A stretch of 64,000 nt of DNA. It comes from Methylococcales bacterium. GTDB taxonomy: Bacteria > Pseudomonadota > Gammaproteobacteria > Methylococcales > Methylomonadaceae. Below are positions 37,778 through 48,206 of the stretch, piece by piece (position 1 is the first letter of the stretch; the number at the start of each line of letters is the position of its first letter). Where the stretch lies: the NCBI GenBank assembly GCA_026398895.1, contig JAPLRZ010000046.1, forward strand, positions 1 to 64,000, written 5' to 3'. Under the pieces are notes generated by a model that saw only the letters and a list, made by a program, of their open reading frames with translations, was not told the origin of the DNA and ran no database searches. A program made the translations under genes and the position numbers.

Positions 37778-39240
37778 TCCATTCCTCGTCTAAGATAGGG
37801 CATTAAATCACTGGCTAATAAACCTCGTTCACCATCGGCTAGTGCGGCTTTATCGGCAGCTAATCCATGCAAAAAAACACCTTGTTGAGCCGCTTGTTCA
37901 AGGCTTAAACCTTGCGCGACTAAACCCGCTAATACACCCGTCAACACATCTCCCATTCCACCTGAAGCCATGCCTGCGTTACCTGTATTCGATACTGCTA
38001 GGGTTTTATTACTGGCAATCAATGACCCACTGCCTTTTAGAATAGCTACGCCGTGGTATTTTGCTTGCAGTGCTGAGACAGCGGCAAAACGGTCTTGTTG
38101 TATGTCAGTCGTTGTGCAATGTAATAAGCGAGCGGCTTCAGCAGGATGCGGTGTTAAAATCCAGTTTGAATTAGTGATAGGATTACACGCCAATAGATTT
38201 AAAGCATCAGCATCAATGATGAGCGGTTTTTGCGTGGCTAATACAGCGGTTATTAATAGCTCAATTGCCCAGTCACTTTGTCCTAATCCTGTGCCAATAG
38301 CAATCACACTGGCTTTGGCTAACAGCGGCATTAATTGTTCGCCAGTTTCCACACCATGACACATCAGCTCTGGTCGATTGATGGTCATCAAGCCTGCATG
38401 ACTACTACGCGTTGCCACGCTCACTAAACCCGTACCCACACGCAATGCAGCTTCAGCGGCTAAACGTGCCGCGCCTAAATAACCGAGTTCACCACCAATA
38501 ATCAATACATGACCATAACTGCCTTTATGGGTATAGCGTAACCGTCTTGGCAAAGGCTGGTGAATAACGCGTACCGCTGAAGGAACTTGCATTGTGAATA
38601 CGGCATCGGGAACAGCAAGAGATTCATAAATAATATCGCCACAATAATCTGCCGCTTGCCCTGTGAATAAACCTTGGTTTAAGCCGATAAAAGTCACGGT
38701 AGCATTTGCTTTCACTGCAACGCCCATTACATTGCCTGTATCCGCGTTTAAACCTGAGGGAATATCCACCGCCAGCACAAACGCACCGCTTTGATTGATG
38801 GTTGCAATAGCATTGGCATACAACCCCGTAACCGCTTTATTTAATCCTGAACCAAATAAAGCATCGACAATTACATCGGCAGTTAATTTTACCTTGGTTT
38901 GGTAGTGAATAACTTTGCCTTGGGCGGCAGTATAATGCTGGTAAGCGGTTAGCGCGTCACCCTTTAATTGGCAGCTATTGGCAACACTGTAAACACAGAC
39001 ACTAAGCCCAGCGTTAAGTAATAAGTTTGCGACAATATAGCCATCCCCCGCATTATTACCCGTTCCACAAAACACCGCGACCGATTGCGCATTGGGGCAT
39101 AATCGAGTGAGTTGCTGAAACAGCACGTTACCCGCACGACTCATTAACTCAAAACCTGCAATACCGTATTCGTGAATAGCGATTCGATCCAGTTCTCTGA
39201 TTTGCTCATTACGATAAAGTGTTATCGGTAGTTTTTGCAT
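37774..39240 (-). CDS. nnr: Bifunctional NAD(P)H-hydrate epimerase/dehydratase Nnr
   Basis: Nnr repairs hydrated NAD(P)H. The N-terminal epimerase domain has GNNAGDGYIVA, and the C-terminal ADP-dependent dehydratase domain has HPAEAARLL, GNAGMASGGMGDVLTG and DADALNLLA. The length of about 488 residues fits the fused form. The ATG at 39240 lies at a better distance from AAGGGG than the GTG at 39243. miaA is upstream, with a short palindrome between them. Confidence 0.93.
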   Translation of the reverse strand: MQKLPITLYRNEQIRELDRIAIHEYGIAGFELMSRAGNVLFQQLTRLCPNAQSVAVFCGTGNNAGDGYIVANLLLNAGLSVCVYSVANSCQLKGDALTAYQHYTAAQGKVIHYQTKVKLTADVIVDALFGSGLNKAVTGLYANAIATINQSGAFVLAVDIPSGLNADTGNVMGVAVKANATVTFIGLNQGLFTGQAADYCGDIIYESLAVPDAVFTMQVPSAVRVIHQPLPRRLRYTHKGSYGHVLIIGGELGYLGAARLAAEAALRVGTGLVSVATRSSHAGLMTINRPELMCHGVETGEQLMPLLAKASVIAIGTGLGQSDWAIELLITAVLATQKPLIIDADALNLLACNPITNSNWILTPHPAEAARLLHCTTTDIQQDRFAAVSALQAKYHGVAILKGSGSLIASNKTLAVSNTGNAGMASGGMGDVLTGVLAGLVAQGLSLEQAAQQGVFLHGLAADKAALADGERGLLASDLMPYLRRGME

Positions 39241-39270
39241 CACGACCCCTTACTAAAATTTTATTATGTC

Positions 39271-39297
39271 AGGAGTGCAAGCTTTGCTTGCACTCCT
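39271..39297. repeat. Palindrome over the miaA stop codon
   Basis: AGGAGTGCAAG and CTTGCACTCCT pair around CTTTG. The miaA stop codon (39296-39298) lies on its edge. It looks like a REP-type insertion at the 3' end of miaA; a degenerate relative is at 18767-18795. Confidence 0.6.
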
Positions 39298-40240
39298 ATA
39301 CTACTGCCAGTGCCGCCAACACCTCCGTTAATAAATCCACTTGCCCTGTCTCAAAACACAGTGCGTCAGTTTCTTTGCGCAACCAAGTAAATTGCCGTTT
39401 TGCCAATTGCCGTGTGGCAATAATTGTGCTTTCTATCATCGTGGCTTTGTCGATGTCGTTTTGCAAATAAGACCATGCTTGCCGATAACCGACCGCTCGA
39501 ATAGCGGGCATGGTTTCGTTTAAATCCCCCCGTCGATAAAGAGCTTCAACTTCCTCGATAAAACCTTGCCGCAACATACTCATAAAACGCTCGGCAATCA
39601 CGCCGTGCAAAATTTTACGATCTGACGGCGCGATAATCAGCTTAATGACTCGATAAGGCAGAACTTGCGCAGGTTCAGCGGTAAAAAATGACGTGAGTGA
39701 TTTACCGCTAAGCGCGTAAACTTCCAACGCCCGTTGCACCCGTTGCGGATCATTTGGATGAATACGCACGGCGGCTTCGGGATCAATCAGTGCCAAGCGT
39801 TGATGTAATGCTTCTTTACCCAATGCCATTAAGTCTAGGTCAAGTTGCGCACGAATCACAGCATCAGCGGCAGGTAATACCGCTAAACCATGACTTAAGG
39901 CATTGAAATACAGCATTGTGCCGCCGACTAAAATCGGTAGTTTGCCACGTTGGTTAATATCAGCCATCAGAGCCAACGCTTGGTTTCTAAACTGCCCAGT
40001 AGAAAAAACCTCATTAGGTTCAATAATATCGATTAAATGATGAACAATACCTTGTCTTTGTTCTAGCGTAGGTTTTGCCGTACCTATATCCATGCCTTTA
40101 AACACCAACGCAGAATCGACGCTAATAATTTCACCGTTGAGTGCCTGTGCTAATTGTACGGCTAACGCGCTTTTACCTGACGCAGTAGGTCCCATTAAAA
40201 AAATAGCGGGTGGGAGGTTTTGCATAATAGACGAATTCAT
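39296..40240 (-). CDS. miaA: tRNA dimethylallyltransferase MiaA
   Basis: MiaA adds an isopentenyl group to A37 of tRNA reading UNN codons. The P-loop GPTASGKSALA is near the N-terminus, followed by DSALVFKGMDIGTAKP and LVGGTMLYFNAL. The ATGs at 40240 (MNSSIM) and 40225 (MQNLPP) are both possible; the TTG at 40270 is unlikely. The length of about 310 residues is normal. It follows mutL on the same strand with about 80 bases between. hfq, which often follows miaA, is absent here. Confidence 0.93.
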   Translation of the reverse strand: MNSSIMQNLPPAIFLMGPTASGKSALAVQLAQALNGEIISVDSALVFKGMDIGTAKPTLEQRQGIVHHLIDIIEPNEVFSTGQFRNQALALMADINQRGKLPILVGGTMLYFNALSHGLAVLPAADAVIRAQLDLDLMALGKEALHQRLALIDPEAAVRIHPNDPQRVQRALEVYALSGKSLTSFFTAEPAQVLPYRVIKLIIAPSDRKILHGVIAERFMSMLRQGFIEEVEALYRRGDLNETMPAIRAVGYRQAWSYLQNDIDKATMIESTIIATRQLAKRQFTWLRKETDALCFETGQVDLLTEVLAALAVV

Positions 40241-40318
40241 AAAATTAAGATGAGTGCGATTTTCACGCAATTTATTGATAGTAAAGGCGGTTAAAAATCA
40301 TGATTTTTGATTCTGGAC

Positions 40319-42097
40319 TCATTGACCACGCAAGAAAAACTTATCCAGCTCTTGTTTGGTTAATTCTATCCACGTCGGTCTGCCGTGATTACACTGCCCA
40401 CTGCGTTCGGTTTGTTCCATATCGCGCAACAAGGCATTCATCTCGGTGATGGTTAAATGTCGATTAGCTCTCACTGAACCATGACACGCCATTGTTGCCA
40501 ATAGCTCGTTAGACTGGGTTTGTATGCGGCTGCTCATGCCTTGAGTTTTTATATCAGCTAATACATCGGCAATCAATCCTGCTACATCCGTTCCTGCTAA
40601 TAATGCGGGGCTGGCGCGTAATACTATCGACTCAGCCCCTGAGCGCGATAGCTCAAAGCCTAGTGACATAAAAAATTCTTGCTGTTGTTCAACTAAGTCG
40701 GCTTCTGCCGCAGTCACCTTGATTTTAATCGGTAATAATAAAGGCTGACTAGGGATTGCGCCGTGTTGATAGTGCTGTTTTAGACGTTCATAAGTAACGC
40801 GCTCATGGGCGGCATGAGCATCGACCAGTACCATGCCATTGGCGGTTTGCGACAAAATATAAATATCGTGCAAATGGGCAATAGCAAAACCTAGGGGTGG
40901 AATGCTTTGGTTAGGCGGTGGTGATTCTGTTGCTTGCTCATCTATAGGATGCAAGAGTGAATAAGCGTGTAAGGTTTCTGCGACGGTAAACGGCAGTGTC
41001 GCTTGTTCTTTAGGATAATGTGGAAAGCTTGGGACGGTGCTTTCTAGTAATAAGTACGCTGGGCTTGTGCTGTCGTTTTCACTAGCACTGGTCTCAGGTC
41101 TTAGTTTTGCCAATGAGCGATGCAAGGCACTGAATAAAAAGTCATGGACTAAGCGTCCTTCTCTAAATCTAACTTCTAACTTGGCGGGGTGGGCATTCAC
41201 ATCGACTAAGTTAGGGTCTAGGCTAAGATACAACACAAAAATCGAATGCCGTCCTGAAAATAACACATCTTGATAAGCTTGTTTAATGGCATGAGACACT
41301 AATTTGTCGCGAATTAAACGCCCATTGACGTAAAAAAACTGCATATCTGCCTGACTGCGGGAATACGTCGGCAAACTTACCCAGCCTGTTAAATGCAGAC
41401 CTGATGCAGCAACATCACAATACACCGCGTTATTAATAAACTCAGCTCCACAAATAGCCGCCACACGGTATTCTTGTTCCGCTACACTATTGGCAGGTTT
41501 GAGTTTGAGTATTTCTTTTTGATTGTGCGTTAGGGTGAAGCCAATATGAAAACGACTCAACGCCAGTTTTTGTAACAATGATTCAATATGGGTAAATTCA
41601 GTTTTTTCGGTTTTTAAAAATTTACGCCGTGCGGGAGTGTTATAAAATAAATCGCGTACTTCAACGGTAGTACCTTGTGGGTGTGGATCAGGTTCTGGAT
41701 CGGCGTGTTGCTCCGAGCCATCAGCACTGACACGCCACGCACACGCAACATCGGCAATGCGTGAAATCAGCGTCAATCTGGCAACAGAGCTAATACTGGG
41801 TAACGCCTCGCCACGAAAACCCATACTGGTGACTTGTTCTAAATCTTGCAACACACTTATTTTACTGGTGGCATGACGTGATAACGCCAACGGTAAATCT
41901 TCTTTAATAATGCCACAGCCATTATCTCTGATTTTTATTAGCCGTGTGCCACCTTGCTCTATCTCAATAGTGATGTGGGTCGCACCTGCATCAAAGCTGT
42001 TTTCTAATAGCTCTTTGACAACGGTAGACGGTCTTTCCACCACTTCACCCGCTGCAATCTGGTTTATCAATTGAGTTGGTAATAAGTGAATACGCAT
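40319..42097 (-). CDS. mutL: DNA mismatch repair protein MutL
   Basis: MutL links mismatch recognition to strand cutting. The GHKL ATPase motifs are ELLENSFDAG, RDNGCGI and GFRGEALPSI. The C-terminal dimerisation domain ends with ACHGSVRANRHL and CNHGRPTWIEL. It has 592 residues and lacks an endonuclease DQHA-type motif, as in other gammaproteobacteria with a MutH-type system; mutH is not in the window. It begins the mutL-miaA-nnr-tsaE-amiC run, a rearranged form of the common order. Confidence 0.95.
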   Translation of the reverse strand: MRIHLLPTQLINQIAAGEVVERPSTVVKELLENSFDAGATHITIEIEQGGTRLIKIRDNGCGIIKEDLPLALSRHATSKISVLQDLEQVTSMGFRGEALPSISSVARLTLISRIADVACAWRVSADGSEQHADPEPDPHPQGTTVEVRDLFYNTPARRKFLKTEKTEFTHIESLLQKLALSRFHIGFTLTHNQKEILKLKPANSVAEQEYRVAAICGAEFINNAVYCDVAASGLHLTGWVSLPTYSRSQADMQFFYVNGRLIRDKLVSHAIKQAYQDVLFSGRHSIFVLYLSLDPNLVDVNAHPAKLEVRFREGRLVHDFLFSALHRSLAKLRPETSASENDSTSPAYLLLESTVPSFPHYPKEQATLPFTVAETLHAYSLLHPIDEQATESPPPNQSIPPLGFAIAHLHDIYILSQTANGMVLVDAHAAHERVTYERLKQHYQHGAIPSQPLLLPIKIKVTAAEADLVEQQQEFFMSLGFELSRSGAESIVLRASPALLAGTDVAGLIADVLADIKTQGMSSRIQTQSNELLATMACHGSVRANRHLTITEMNALLRDMEQTERSGQCNHGRPTWIELTKQELDKFFLRGQ

Positions 42098-42274
42098 AAG
42101 TTAGTCCAAAGCAAAAAATAGGCATTTTACCTGAGATGACTAAAGCGTAGTGTGCTAATAAAAACACAGATACCAATGCTTAACTCAAACTTGCGACCGT
42201 GATATTATAGACCGACTGTCTTGATTGGTATGAGGACAGGCGCGGTCAATTATAAAAACACTGAGGAATGAGCA

Positions 42275-42847
42275 ATGACAAAAATATTAAACGAAGTATT
42301 AAGTGCTAATCGTGATTATGTAGCAGGTTTTGATAAAGGTGATTTAGCCATGCCACCTGCGCGGCAGTTTGCGATTTTAACCTGTATGGATGCACGGCTA
42401 GACCCTGCAAAATATGCAGGTTTATCAGAAGGTGATGCGCACGTTATTCGTAATGCAGGTGGACGTGCCAGTGATGATGCAATCCGTTCACTGGTGATTT
42501 CTTATAAGTTATTAGGTACGCGTGAATGGTTTGTGATTCATCATACCGATTGCGGCATGGAAACCTTTAACAATGAAATTATGTCGGACTTATTGGCAAG
42601 CAGCTTAAAAACCGCTTCAGTTGATTCAGAAGGTTGGCATGATTGCTGTGAAGGTGGTGGCTCAACCGATGGTAAGTATATTAATTGGCTGACTATCAAA
42701 GATCAGGCAGAAAGTGTGCTGGAAGACGTAAAGCGCATCAAGGCGCATCCGTTAGTACCTTCAGACATTCCTGTCTATGGTTATATTTATGATGTTAAAT
42801 CGGGTCAGTTGTGTGAAGTACCTGAGGCGACTGCGGCTGGAAAGTAA
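42275..42847 (+). CDS. Beta-carbonic anhydrase
   Basis: This enzyme interconverts CO2 and bicarbonate. The zinc ligands are Cys37 (in CMDARLDP, with the Asp39-Arg41 dyad), His90 and Cys93 (HHTDCGM). It has 190 residues, no signal peptide and a clear GAGGA ribosome site. The short clade with CMDAR and HHTDCG is common in bacteria. In a C1-using organism it may supply bicarbonate. It stands alone and is followed by a hairpin. Confidence 0.88.
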   Translation: MTKILNEVLSANRDYVAGFDKGDLAMPPARQFAILTCMDARLDPAKYAGLSEGDAHVIRNAGGRASDDAIRSLVISYKLLGTREWFVIHHTDCGMETFNNEIMSDLLASSLKTASVDSEGWHDCCEGGGSTDGKYINWLTIKDQAESVLEDVKRIKAHPLVPSDIPVYGYIYDVKSGQLCEVPEATAAGK

Positions 42848-42860
42848 GCGGTAAACGTAT

Positions 42861-42888
42861 GTTGGGTTGGTGAATAAGCCAACCCAAC
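42861..42888 (+). terminator. Hairpin after the beta-carbonic anhydrase gene
   Basis: Perfect 10-base arms GTTGGGTTGG and CCAACCCAAC enclose an eight-base loop, 14 bases after the stop. It has no clear T run, so it is probable but not certain. Confidence 0.55.
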
Positions 42889-42966
42889 CTTGTATCATCA
42901 TTGGTTTATTCGTTACAGTATTGAAAAATGGGGAGTTGTGGGTAATCGTGTGGTCTCATGCTCACG

Positions 42967-43198
42967 CTATCTATGATCTTGTATATTATTATCTGCACTT
43001 GGCTTTACTTCAGTATCATCAACATCAGATAGTAGTTCATCATCAAAATCATACATATCAAAAGTAATTTCATCCTCCACCGTTGTTTGACTATTATCAA
43101 TTGACTCCATACTTGCTTCTGCACTTGGCTTTACTTCAATATCATCAAAATCATACATATCAAAAGTAATTTCATCATCCACCGTTGTTTGACTATTA
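42967..43198 (-). pseudogene. Out-of-frame tail of fimV repeats
   Basis: The EVKPSAEASM...FDMYDFDD repeat of FimV goes on here in another frame (to the stop at 42967) because two bases are missing at about 43236. In the restored protein two more repeat units and a short tail would follow. Confidence 0.7.
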
Positions 43199-43342
43199 TT
43201 AATTGACTCCATACTTGCTTCTGCACTTGGCTTTACCAATATCATCAAAATCATACATATCAAAAGTAATTTCATCATTCACCGTTGTTTGACTATTATT
43301 AATTGATGCCATACTTGCTTCTGCACTTGGCTTTACTTCAGT
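43039..43342 (-). repeat. 102-bp tandem repeats at the 3' end of fimV
   Basis: Starts of the unit at 43039, 43141 and 43241 give periods of 102 and 100. Each unit encodes 34 residues with the motif FDMYDFDD. The shorter period holds the two-base loss that shifts the frame. Confidence 0.85.
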
Positions 43343-45322
43343 ATCATCATCAGACAGTAGTTCACTTACCCGATAGTGCCGCATTAGCCGACGGCTTTCT
43401 GCCGTTTTTTGGATATTATCAGCCAGTAGTTCATTGGCAGTCCTATTAACGTCCGTATTTTCACCTGAGTTCTCCTCAGCTTGAGGTCTCATTGATTCGC
43501 GCTTTTTGTATTCATCCTCTATTTTGACAAGTCGCTCCCAAAAATCTTCGTCTTTGTGCTGGATAACACTTGCTAGCTGCCTTTTATATGACGCAAAAGC
43601 GGTTTTATTTTCACTTGCAAGGAATATTTCCAATAATTTTAATTTATACTCAAAATTTTCTGGATGATCTTTAATTGCCTGACGCATTAAAGATTCTGCA
43701 TTTTCATATTTACTATAACTCAAATAAACATCGACCTCCGTACAAATGTCTATTTCATCATGTTCTACCTCAACGTCATGAAGATGAGAGTTGGATAAAA
43801 AATCATTGATAGAAACAGATAAATTTTTAAATGAAGATTTAGCTAGGTCTAGTGGCTTTAAATATTCAGTTATAGCATCCGCTTCAGCTTTTTCTTGCTT
43901 CTTTTTTCTCTTAAATCGTAAAAAATAAGCTATTAAAGCTAAAAAAACTCCGCCAGATCCAATCTGCAACAACAGCATAGAATTTGTTTTTAACTCCCGC
44001 ATAATAGAGCTGAATGTAGTTGTGGTAACTACTTCAGTTGCTACTGCATTATCTTTTTTAAGCTCTTTTGTCGTTGCAACAGATTTTGACGTAGGCTCTA
44101 CTTGCAAAGCCGTTAGAGCTTTATTTTTTTCTTGTAATGTAGCGATTAGATCATCTTTTGAGGCAAGCATTTTTTGCATTATTGCCACTTGCTTCTCTAA
44201 CGCATCCTGTTTGGCAATCAATGCTAAATTTTCGCTACTGGGAGCTGACGGTTCGGTTTTTTCATTAACAGGGGGTTCATTTCCAGAGACAGGCGATATC
44301 GTTAACCTATCTTTTGAGACTAGGATGTTTTGCATCACCTCTATTTTCTTATCCAGTTTATCCAGTATGGCTAAAATCTCTGCACTAGAAGTGCCTGCTA
44401 ACTGTTTTTCATTAGCTTTTTTACCATGGTTAGGAATAGAAGAAACTGATTTAGTTATTTTTGTTCCAGAGTTGTCTAACGGAATTTGTGAGTTATTCTT
44501 AGCAATATCTATCGCAGTTTGTGGAACTCGTGCTTTTGCACTAACACGTTCTTTCCATATATTATTTTGCAGATTAACTTGCTCTAATGCTTCTTTTCGA
44601 GATATTTGCAGTGCTTCTTTCCTCGCAGGAATTTTAAGCATTTTCTTTATCATCAACGAATTAATATTGTCGGTAAAAAATGCCTCTGGATTAGCTTTAA
44701 AAAGTGCTATTACCATTTGTTCTATAGATACATCATCGTATCGAATTTTTTTAGCAATTCCTCTAATATAATCAGAGGGTTTTATTGGACCATATTGAGC
44801 GTTATCTTTTTTAGCCGTCTTTTTGTTAGCCTCAGTCGTAGATAATTGAAGCACATTATTTATGACTGGCTTTGTTTTAGGTGCAGCAGAAACAACAGAT
44901 AAATTATAGTCATCAGGGGGATCAAGTAATACAGTAAATTCTCGGTATGAAAGCCCTTTACTCCAACTTATTTCTAATATAAAACTCAAAAAAACTTCTT
45001 TTAAAGCCTCTCTTGAACTTATCTCAATAAAAATCGATCCATTAGCCCTTTTAACAGGTTTAATATTCATATTTTTGAGAAAATAACTCCAAGGAATATT
45101 GGCTTCAACAAATTTTCCTAGCGGAGCTAAATTCACATGAAGACCAGATAAGTCTTCATTGGCGGAATCTAGTAATTCAATTTCAGCCTTAAGATGTTCA
45201 TTAAGCCTTGATTGCAATTTAATATTACCAACTCCTAGTGAATATGCCGCCGTTGGAATTAGCATAGAGACTGTCGTTATAACGACTATAATCATCGTTT
45301 TAGTTTTGGTTACATTTGACAT
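43199..45322 (-). CDS. fimV: FimV-family polar hub protein, repeat-tailed and frameshifted
   Basis: FimV organises the cell pole and supports type IV pili. A signal-like N-terminus leads the conserved FimV domain (SLGVGNIKLQSRLNEHLKAE, about residues 28-150), then the peptidoglycan-linked segment (YGPIKPSDYIRGIAKKIR), coiled coils, one transmembrane helix (SMLLLQIGSGGVFLALIAYF) and a cytoplasmic TPR-like region (DVYLSYSKYENAESLMRQAI). The tail is made of 34-residue acidic repeats in place of the usual FimV C-terminal domain. A two-base loss at about 43236 makes the protein end as GKAKCRSKYGVN; without it the protein would run to 42967. The pilZ gene in the window supports a pilus role. Confidence 0.82.
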   Translation of the reverse strand: MSNVTKTKTMIIVVITTVSMLIPTAAYSLGVGNIKLQSRLNEHLKAEIELLDSANEDLSGLHVNLAPLGKFVEANIPWSYFLKNMNIKPVKRANGSIFIEISSREALKEVFLSFILEISWSKGLSYREFTVLLDPPDDYNLSVVSAAPKTKPVINNVLQLSTTEANKKTAKKDNAQYGPIKPSDYIRGIAKKIRYDDVSIEQMVIALFKANPEAFFTDNINSLMIKKMLKIPARKEALQISRKEALEQVNLQNNIWKERVSAKARVPQTAIDIAKNNSQIPLDNSGTKITKSVSSIPNHGKKANEKQLAGTSSAEILAILDKLDKKIEVMQNILVSKDRLTISPVSGNEPPVNEKTEPSAPSSENLALIAKQDALEKQVAIMQKMLASKDDLIATLQEKNKALTALQVEPTSKSVATTKELKKDNAVATEVVTTTTFSSIMRELKTNSMLLLQIGSGGVFLALIAYFLRFKRKKKQEKAEADAITEYLKPLDLAKSSFKNLSVSINDFLSNSHLHDVEVEHDEIDICTEVDVYLSYSKYENAESLMRQAIKDHPENFEYKLKLLEIFLASENKTAFASYKRQLASVIQHKDEDFWERLVKIEDEYKKRESMRPQAEENSGENTDVNRTANELLADNIQKTAESRRLMRHYRVSELLSDDDTEVKPSAEASMASINNSQTTVNDEITFDMYDFDDIGKAKCRSKYGVN

Positions 45323-45406
45323 AAGGATTACTTTATAGTCTGTTCAAATATTAGGTTCGTGTAGCGTAGACAATTTCATCGCATTATGTTGGGTTACGGC
45401 TATCAC

Positions 45407-46705
45407 CTAATCTAAGCTACTATTATATAACTGTTTAAAAATAGCCTCCGCCGCATTCAGCGTTTGCTGTAAATCTGCTGCACTGTGTGCGGCAGAAACA
45501 AAACCTGCTTCAAAGGCGGACGGGGCGAGATAAATACCTGCGTCTAACATGGCGTGGAAAAAGCCTTTAAAACGGGCTTGGTCGCATTGCATGACTTGGG
45601 CGAAGCTGGAAATTTGGGGTTCTTCGCTAAAGAATAAGCCAAACATTGCACCGACTCGGTTAGTGGTGAAAGCTATGCCTGCTTGCTGGGCGCGTTGTGT
45701 TAAACCGTCACATAAAAACGCAGTTTTCGCGCTTAAATCGGTATAAAAATCAGGCTGAGCAATCAGTTCTAGGGTTTTTAAACCTGCCGCCATTGCCACG
45801 GGATTGCCTGATAATGTGCCTGCTTGATAGACTCCGCCTAATGGTGCGAGGCATTCCATAATGTCACGCCGTCCACCAAATGCACCGACGGGCATACCTC
45901 CGCCGATGATTTTGCCTAGCGTGGTTAAATCGGGTTTGATGTTGTACACACCTTGCGCACCTTGTAAGCCCACTCTAAATCCTGTCATCACCTCATCAAA
46001 AATCAACACGCTTTGATAATCGTCACAGACTTGGCGCAAGGTTTCTAAAAATCCCGCCACAGGTGGCACACAGTTCATATTACCCGCAACGGGTTCAACG
46101 ATGATGCAGGCGATTTGTTCACCAATGTCGGCAAATAATTGTTTTACTGCTTCGCTATCATTATAAGGCAAGGTGATAGTATCGGCAGCAACCGCCGCAG
46201 GTACGCCTAAAGAACTGGGTACACCTAAAGTGAGTGTGCCTGAACCTGCTTTGACTAATAAGGAATCGGAATGCCCGTGATAACAGCCTTCAAATTTCAC
46301 GATTTTATCGCGGCGTGTGTAACCTCTGGCTAAACGTATCGCGCTCATGGTAGCTTCTGTGCCTGAACTAACCATGCGCACTAAGTCAATCGAGGGCATG
46401 AGTTCACAGACACGCGCCGCCATTGCGGTTTCAATTTCGGTGGGTGCGCCAAAACTTAAGCCTTTTTCAGCGGCGGTTTTAACAGCGGCAATGACGGCAG
46501 GATGGGCATGACCTAAAATCATCGGGCCCCATGAACCAACGTAGTCAATGTATTGTTTGCCTGTGCTGTCATAAATGTATGCACCGAGTGCGTGGTCGAT
46601 AAATACGGGTGTGCCGCCCACGCCATTAAAGGCACGGACTGGGGAATTAACGCCGCCTGCAATAACAGTTTTGGCTAGTTCAAATAAACGTGTGGCTTCA
46701 GTCAT
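45407..46705 (-). CDS. hemL: Glutamate-1-semialdehyde 2,1-aminomutase HemL
   Basis: HemL makes 5-aminolevulinate for haem and cobalamin by the C5 route. It is a PLP enzyme: the cofactor lysine is in [18 protein letters not shown], and [10 protein letters not shown] carries the PLP-binding aspartate. [13 protein letters not shown] and [16 protein letters not shown] are conserved. It has 432 residues, as expected. It is a single gene between fimV and a repeat. Confidence 0.95.
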   Translation of the reverse strand: MTEATRLFELAKTVIAGGVNSPVRAFNGVGGTPVFIDHALGAYIYDSTGKQYIDYVGSWGPMILGHAHPAVIAAVKTAAEKGLSFGAPTEIETAMAARVCELMPSIDLVRMVSSGTEATMSAIRLARGYTRRDKIVKFEGCYHGHSDSLLVKAGSGTLTLGVPSSLGVPAAVAADTITLPYNDSEAVKQLFADIGEQIACIIVEPVAGNMNCVPPVAGFLETLRQVCDDYQSVLIFDEVMTGFRVGLQGAQGVYNIKPDLTTLGKIIGGGMPVGAFGGRRDIMECLAPLGGVYQAGTLSGNPVAMAAGLKTLELIAQPDFYTDLSAKTAFLCDGLTQRAQQAGIAFTTNRVGAMFGLFFSEEPQISSFAQVMQCDQARFKGFFHAMLDAGIYLAPSAFEAGFVSAAHSAADLQQTLNAAEAIFKQLYNSSLD

Positions 46706-46801
46706 AATGATTTTTAAGGTTGTAATGGATAAATATCATGCAGATTAGCGTAACCCGCCAATCTTGTCTAAATATTAAACAGGGTTGTTGCGCCATGATG
46801 T

Positions 46802-46855
46802 GGAGTAAAACAGCTTTAGCTGTTTTCTAGCCAATAGCTAAAGCTATTGGACTCC
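46802..46855. repeat. Double-hairpin repeat, copy 3
   Basis: GGAGT, an AAAACAGC/GCTGTTTT hairpin, a CCAATAGC/GCTATTGG hairpin and ACTCC follow each other. It is the cleanest copy of the family, in the space between hemL and the divergent zinc operon. Confidence 0.75.
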
Positions 46856-46951
46856 AATAACCGTTATATTTACGCCGTCGTAACAAGTCTAATAACTCCT
46901 AAGTTAGCATGAAATTATCAACCCAGACATTGATTCTTGTTATTAACAGGT

Positions 46952-46969
46952 GTTATGTTATAACATAAC
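46952..46969. promoter_or_regulatory. Zur-like operator
   Basis: GTTATGTTATAACATAAC is a perfect 18-base palindrome of the Zur-box type (GTTATA-centred). It lies 20 bases before the likely start of a COG0523 GTPase gene whose operon also encodes a DUF1826 protein. These families are known members of zinc-limitation regulons. No zur gene is in the window. Confidence 0.8.
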
Positions 46970-46988
46970 GTTAATTTCAACTCTTACT

Positions 46989-48206
46989 ATGAATACTATG
47001 TCCTCACTCTTACTGCCTGTTACCGTACTATCTGGTTTTTTAGGCGCGGGTAAAACCACCTTACTCAATTCAATACTTGCTAATCGCGACGGTTTAAAAA
47101 TCGCCGTTATTGTCAATGATATGAGCGAAATCAATATTGATGCCGCGCTGGTCAAAAATGAAATGACCTTAAATCGCACCGAAGAAAAATTGATTGAAAT
47201 GGGCAACGGGTGTATTTGCTGCAACTTGCGTGAAGATTTGCTCATTGAAGTGGCGCAATTGGCAAAAGAACGGCGGTTTGATTATTTATTGATTGAATCC
47301 ACAGGCATTGCTGAGCCATTACCGATTGCCGAAACCTTTACCTTTCGTGATGAAGACGGGGTGAGTTTATCGGATATTGCCCGTTTGGATACGCTGGTCA
47401 CGGTGGTTGATGCGGTTAATTTTATGCGGGATTATTTGGAAGCCCAATCACTGAAAGACATTAACGCCGAATTAGGCGAAGAAGATGAGCGCAATATTGC
47501 CGATTTATTAGTAGAGCAAATTGAATTCAGTAATGTGCTGTTAATTTCCAAAGTCGATTTAATCAGCCTTGATGAGTTGGACAATTTAACCGCGATTTTG
47601 ACCAATCTTAATCGAGACGCGCTGATTATTCCGATGGTAATGGGCAACGCACCCTTAGCCGAACTGCTGAATACCCAACGGTTTGATTTTGCCAAAGCAG
47701 AACAGGCGGCAGGTTGGCTGCAAGAATTACGCGGTACGCACATCCCTGAAACCGAAGAATACGGCATCAGCAGCTTTATTTATCAAGCACGCCGCCCATT
47801 TCATCCCGCCCGTTTTTATGATTATCTGCACCGTGATGACTGGGAAAACGGTACGTTATTGCGCTCGAAAGGCTTCTTTTGGTTAGCGTCACGCCCTGAA
47901 TGGGTCGGTTCGTGGTCACAAGCAGGCGGCACAATGCAGCACGGTTGCGCGGGTCGTTGGTGGGCTTCTGTACCCGAAAGCGAATGGTCGCCTGAATACG
48001 CGGCTGATATACGCGCCAACTGGCAAGCACCGTTTGGTGATTGCCGACAGGAACTGGTCTTTATCGGGCAGAATATCAATCAGGATCAAGCCATTGCGGA
48101 ATTGAATAGCTGTTTATTGACTGATGCCGAATTAGCCGCAGGTGTACCCGTTTGGCAAGGCTATCGTGATGATTTTCCTGCATGGTTTAGTGATGATGCA
48201 CAGTAA
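46989..48206 (+). CDS. COG0523 GTPase, putative zinc chaperone
   Basis: This G3E-family GTPase is likely to deliver zinc to client enzymes when zinc is scarce. It has the Walker A loop GFLGAGKTT, the metal-binding GNGCICCNLRED (C-x-C-C), the base-recognition segment SKVD and a CobW C-terminal domain rich in W and H. A long W-rich region near the end (WENGTLLRSKGFFWLASRPEW) is typical of the larger ZigA/YeiR-like subgroup. Reading from the ATG at 46989 (or 46998) gives about 403-406 residues; an upstream GTG would lie inside the operator. Zinc control is inferred from the Zur-like palindrome. Confidence 0.88.
   Translation: MNTMSSLLLPVTVLSGFLGAGKTTLLNSILANRDGLKIAVIVNDMSEINIDAALVKNEMTLNRTEEKLIEMGNGCICCNLREDLLIEVAQLAKERRFDYLLIESTGIAEPLPIAETFTFRDEDGVSLSDIARLDTLVTVVDAVNFMRDYLEAQSLKDINAELGEEDERNIADLLVEQIEFSNVLLISKVDLISLDELDNLTAILTNLNRDALIIPMVMGNAPLAELLNTQRFDFAKAEQAAGWLQELRGTHIPETEEYGISSFIYQARRPFHPARFYDYLHRDDWENGTLLRSKGFFWLASRPEWVGSWSQAGGTMQHGCAGRWWASVPESEWSPEYAADIRANWQAPFGDCRQELVFIGQNINQDQAIAELNSCLLTDAELAAGVPVWQGYRDDFPAWFSDDAQ

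Noticed and set aside
43039-43342. Regular repeats that could suggest a CRISPR array
   Set aside because: The period is 102/100 bases with no unique spacers, and the repeats encode protein within fimV.
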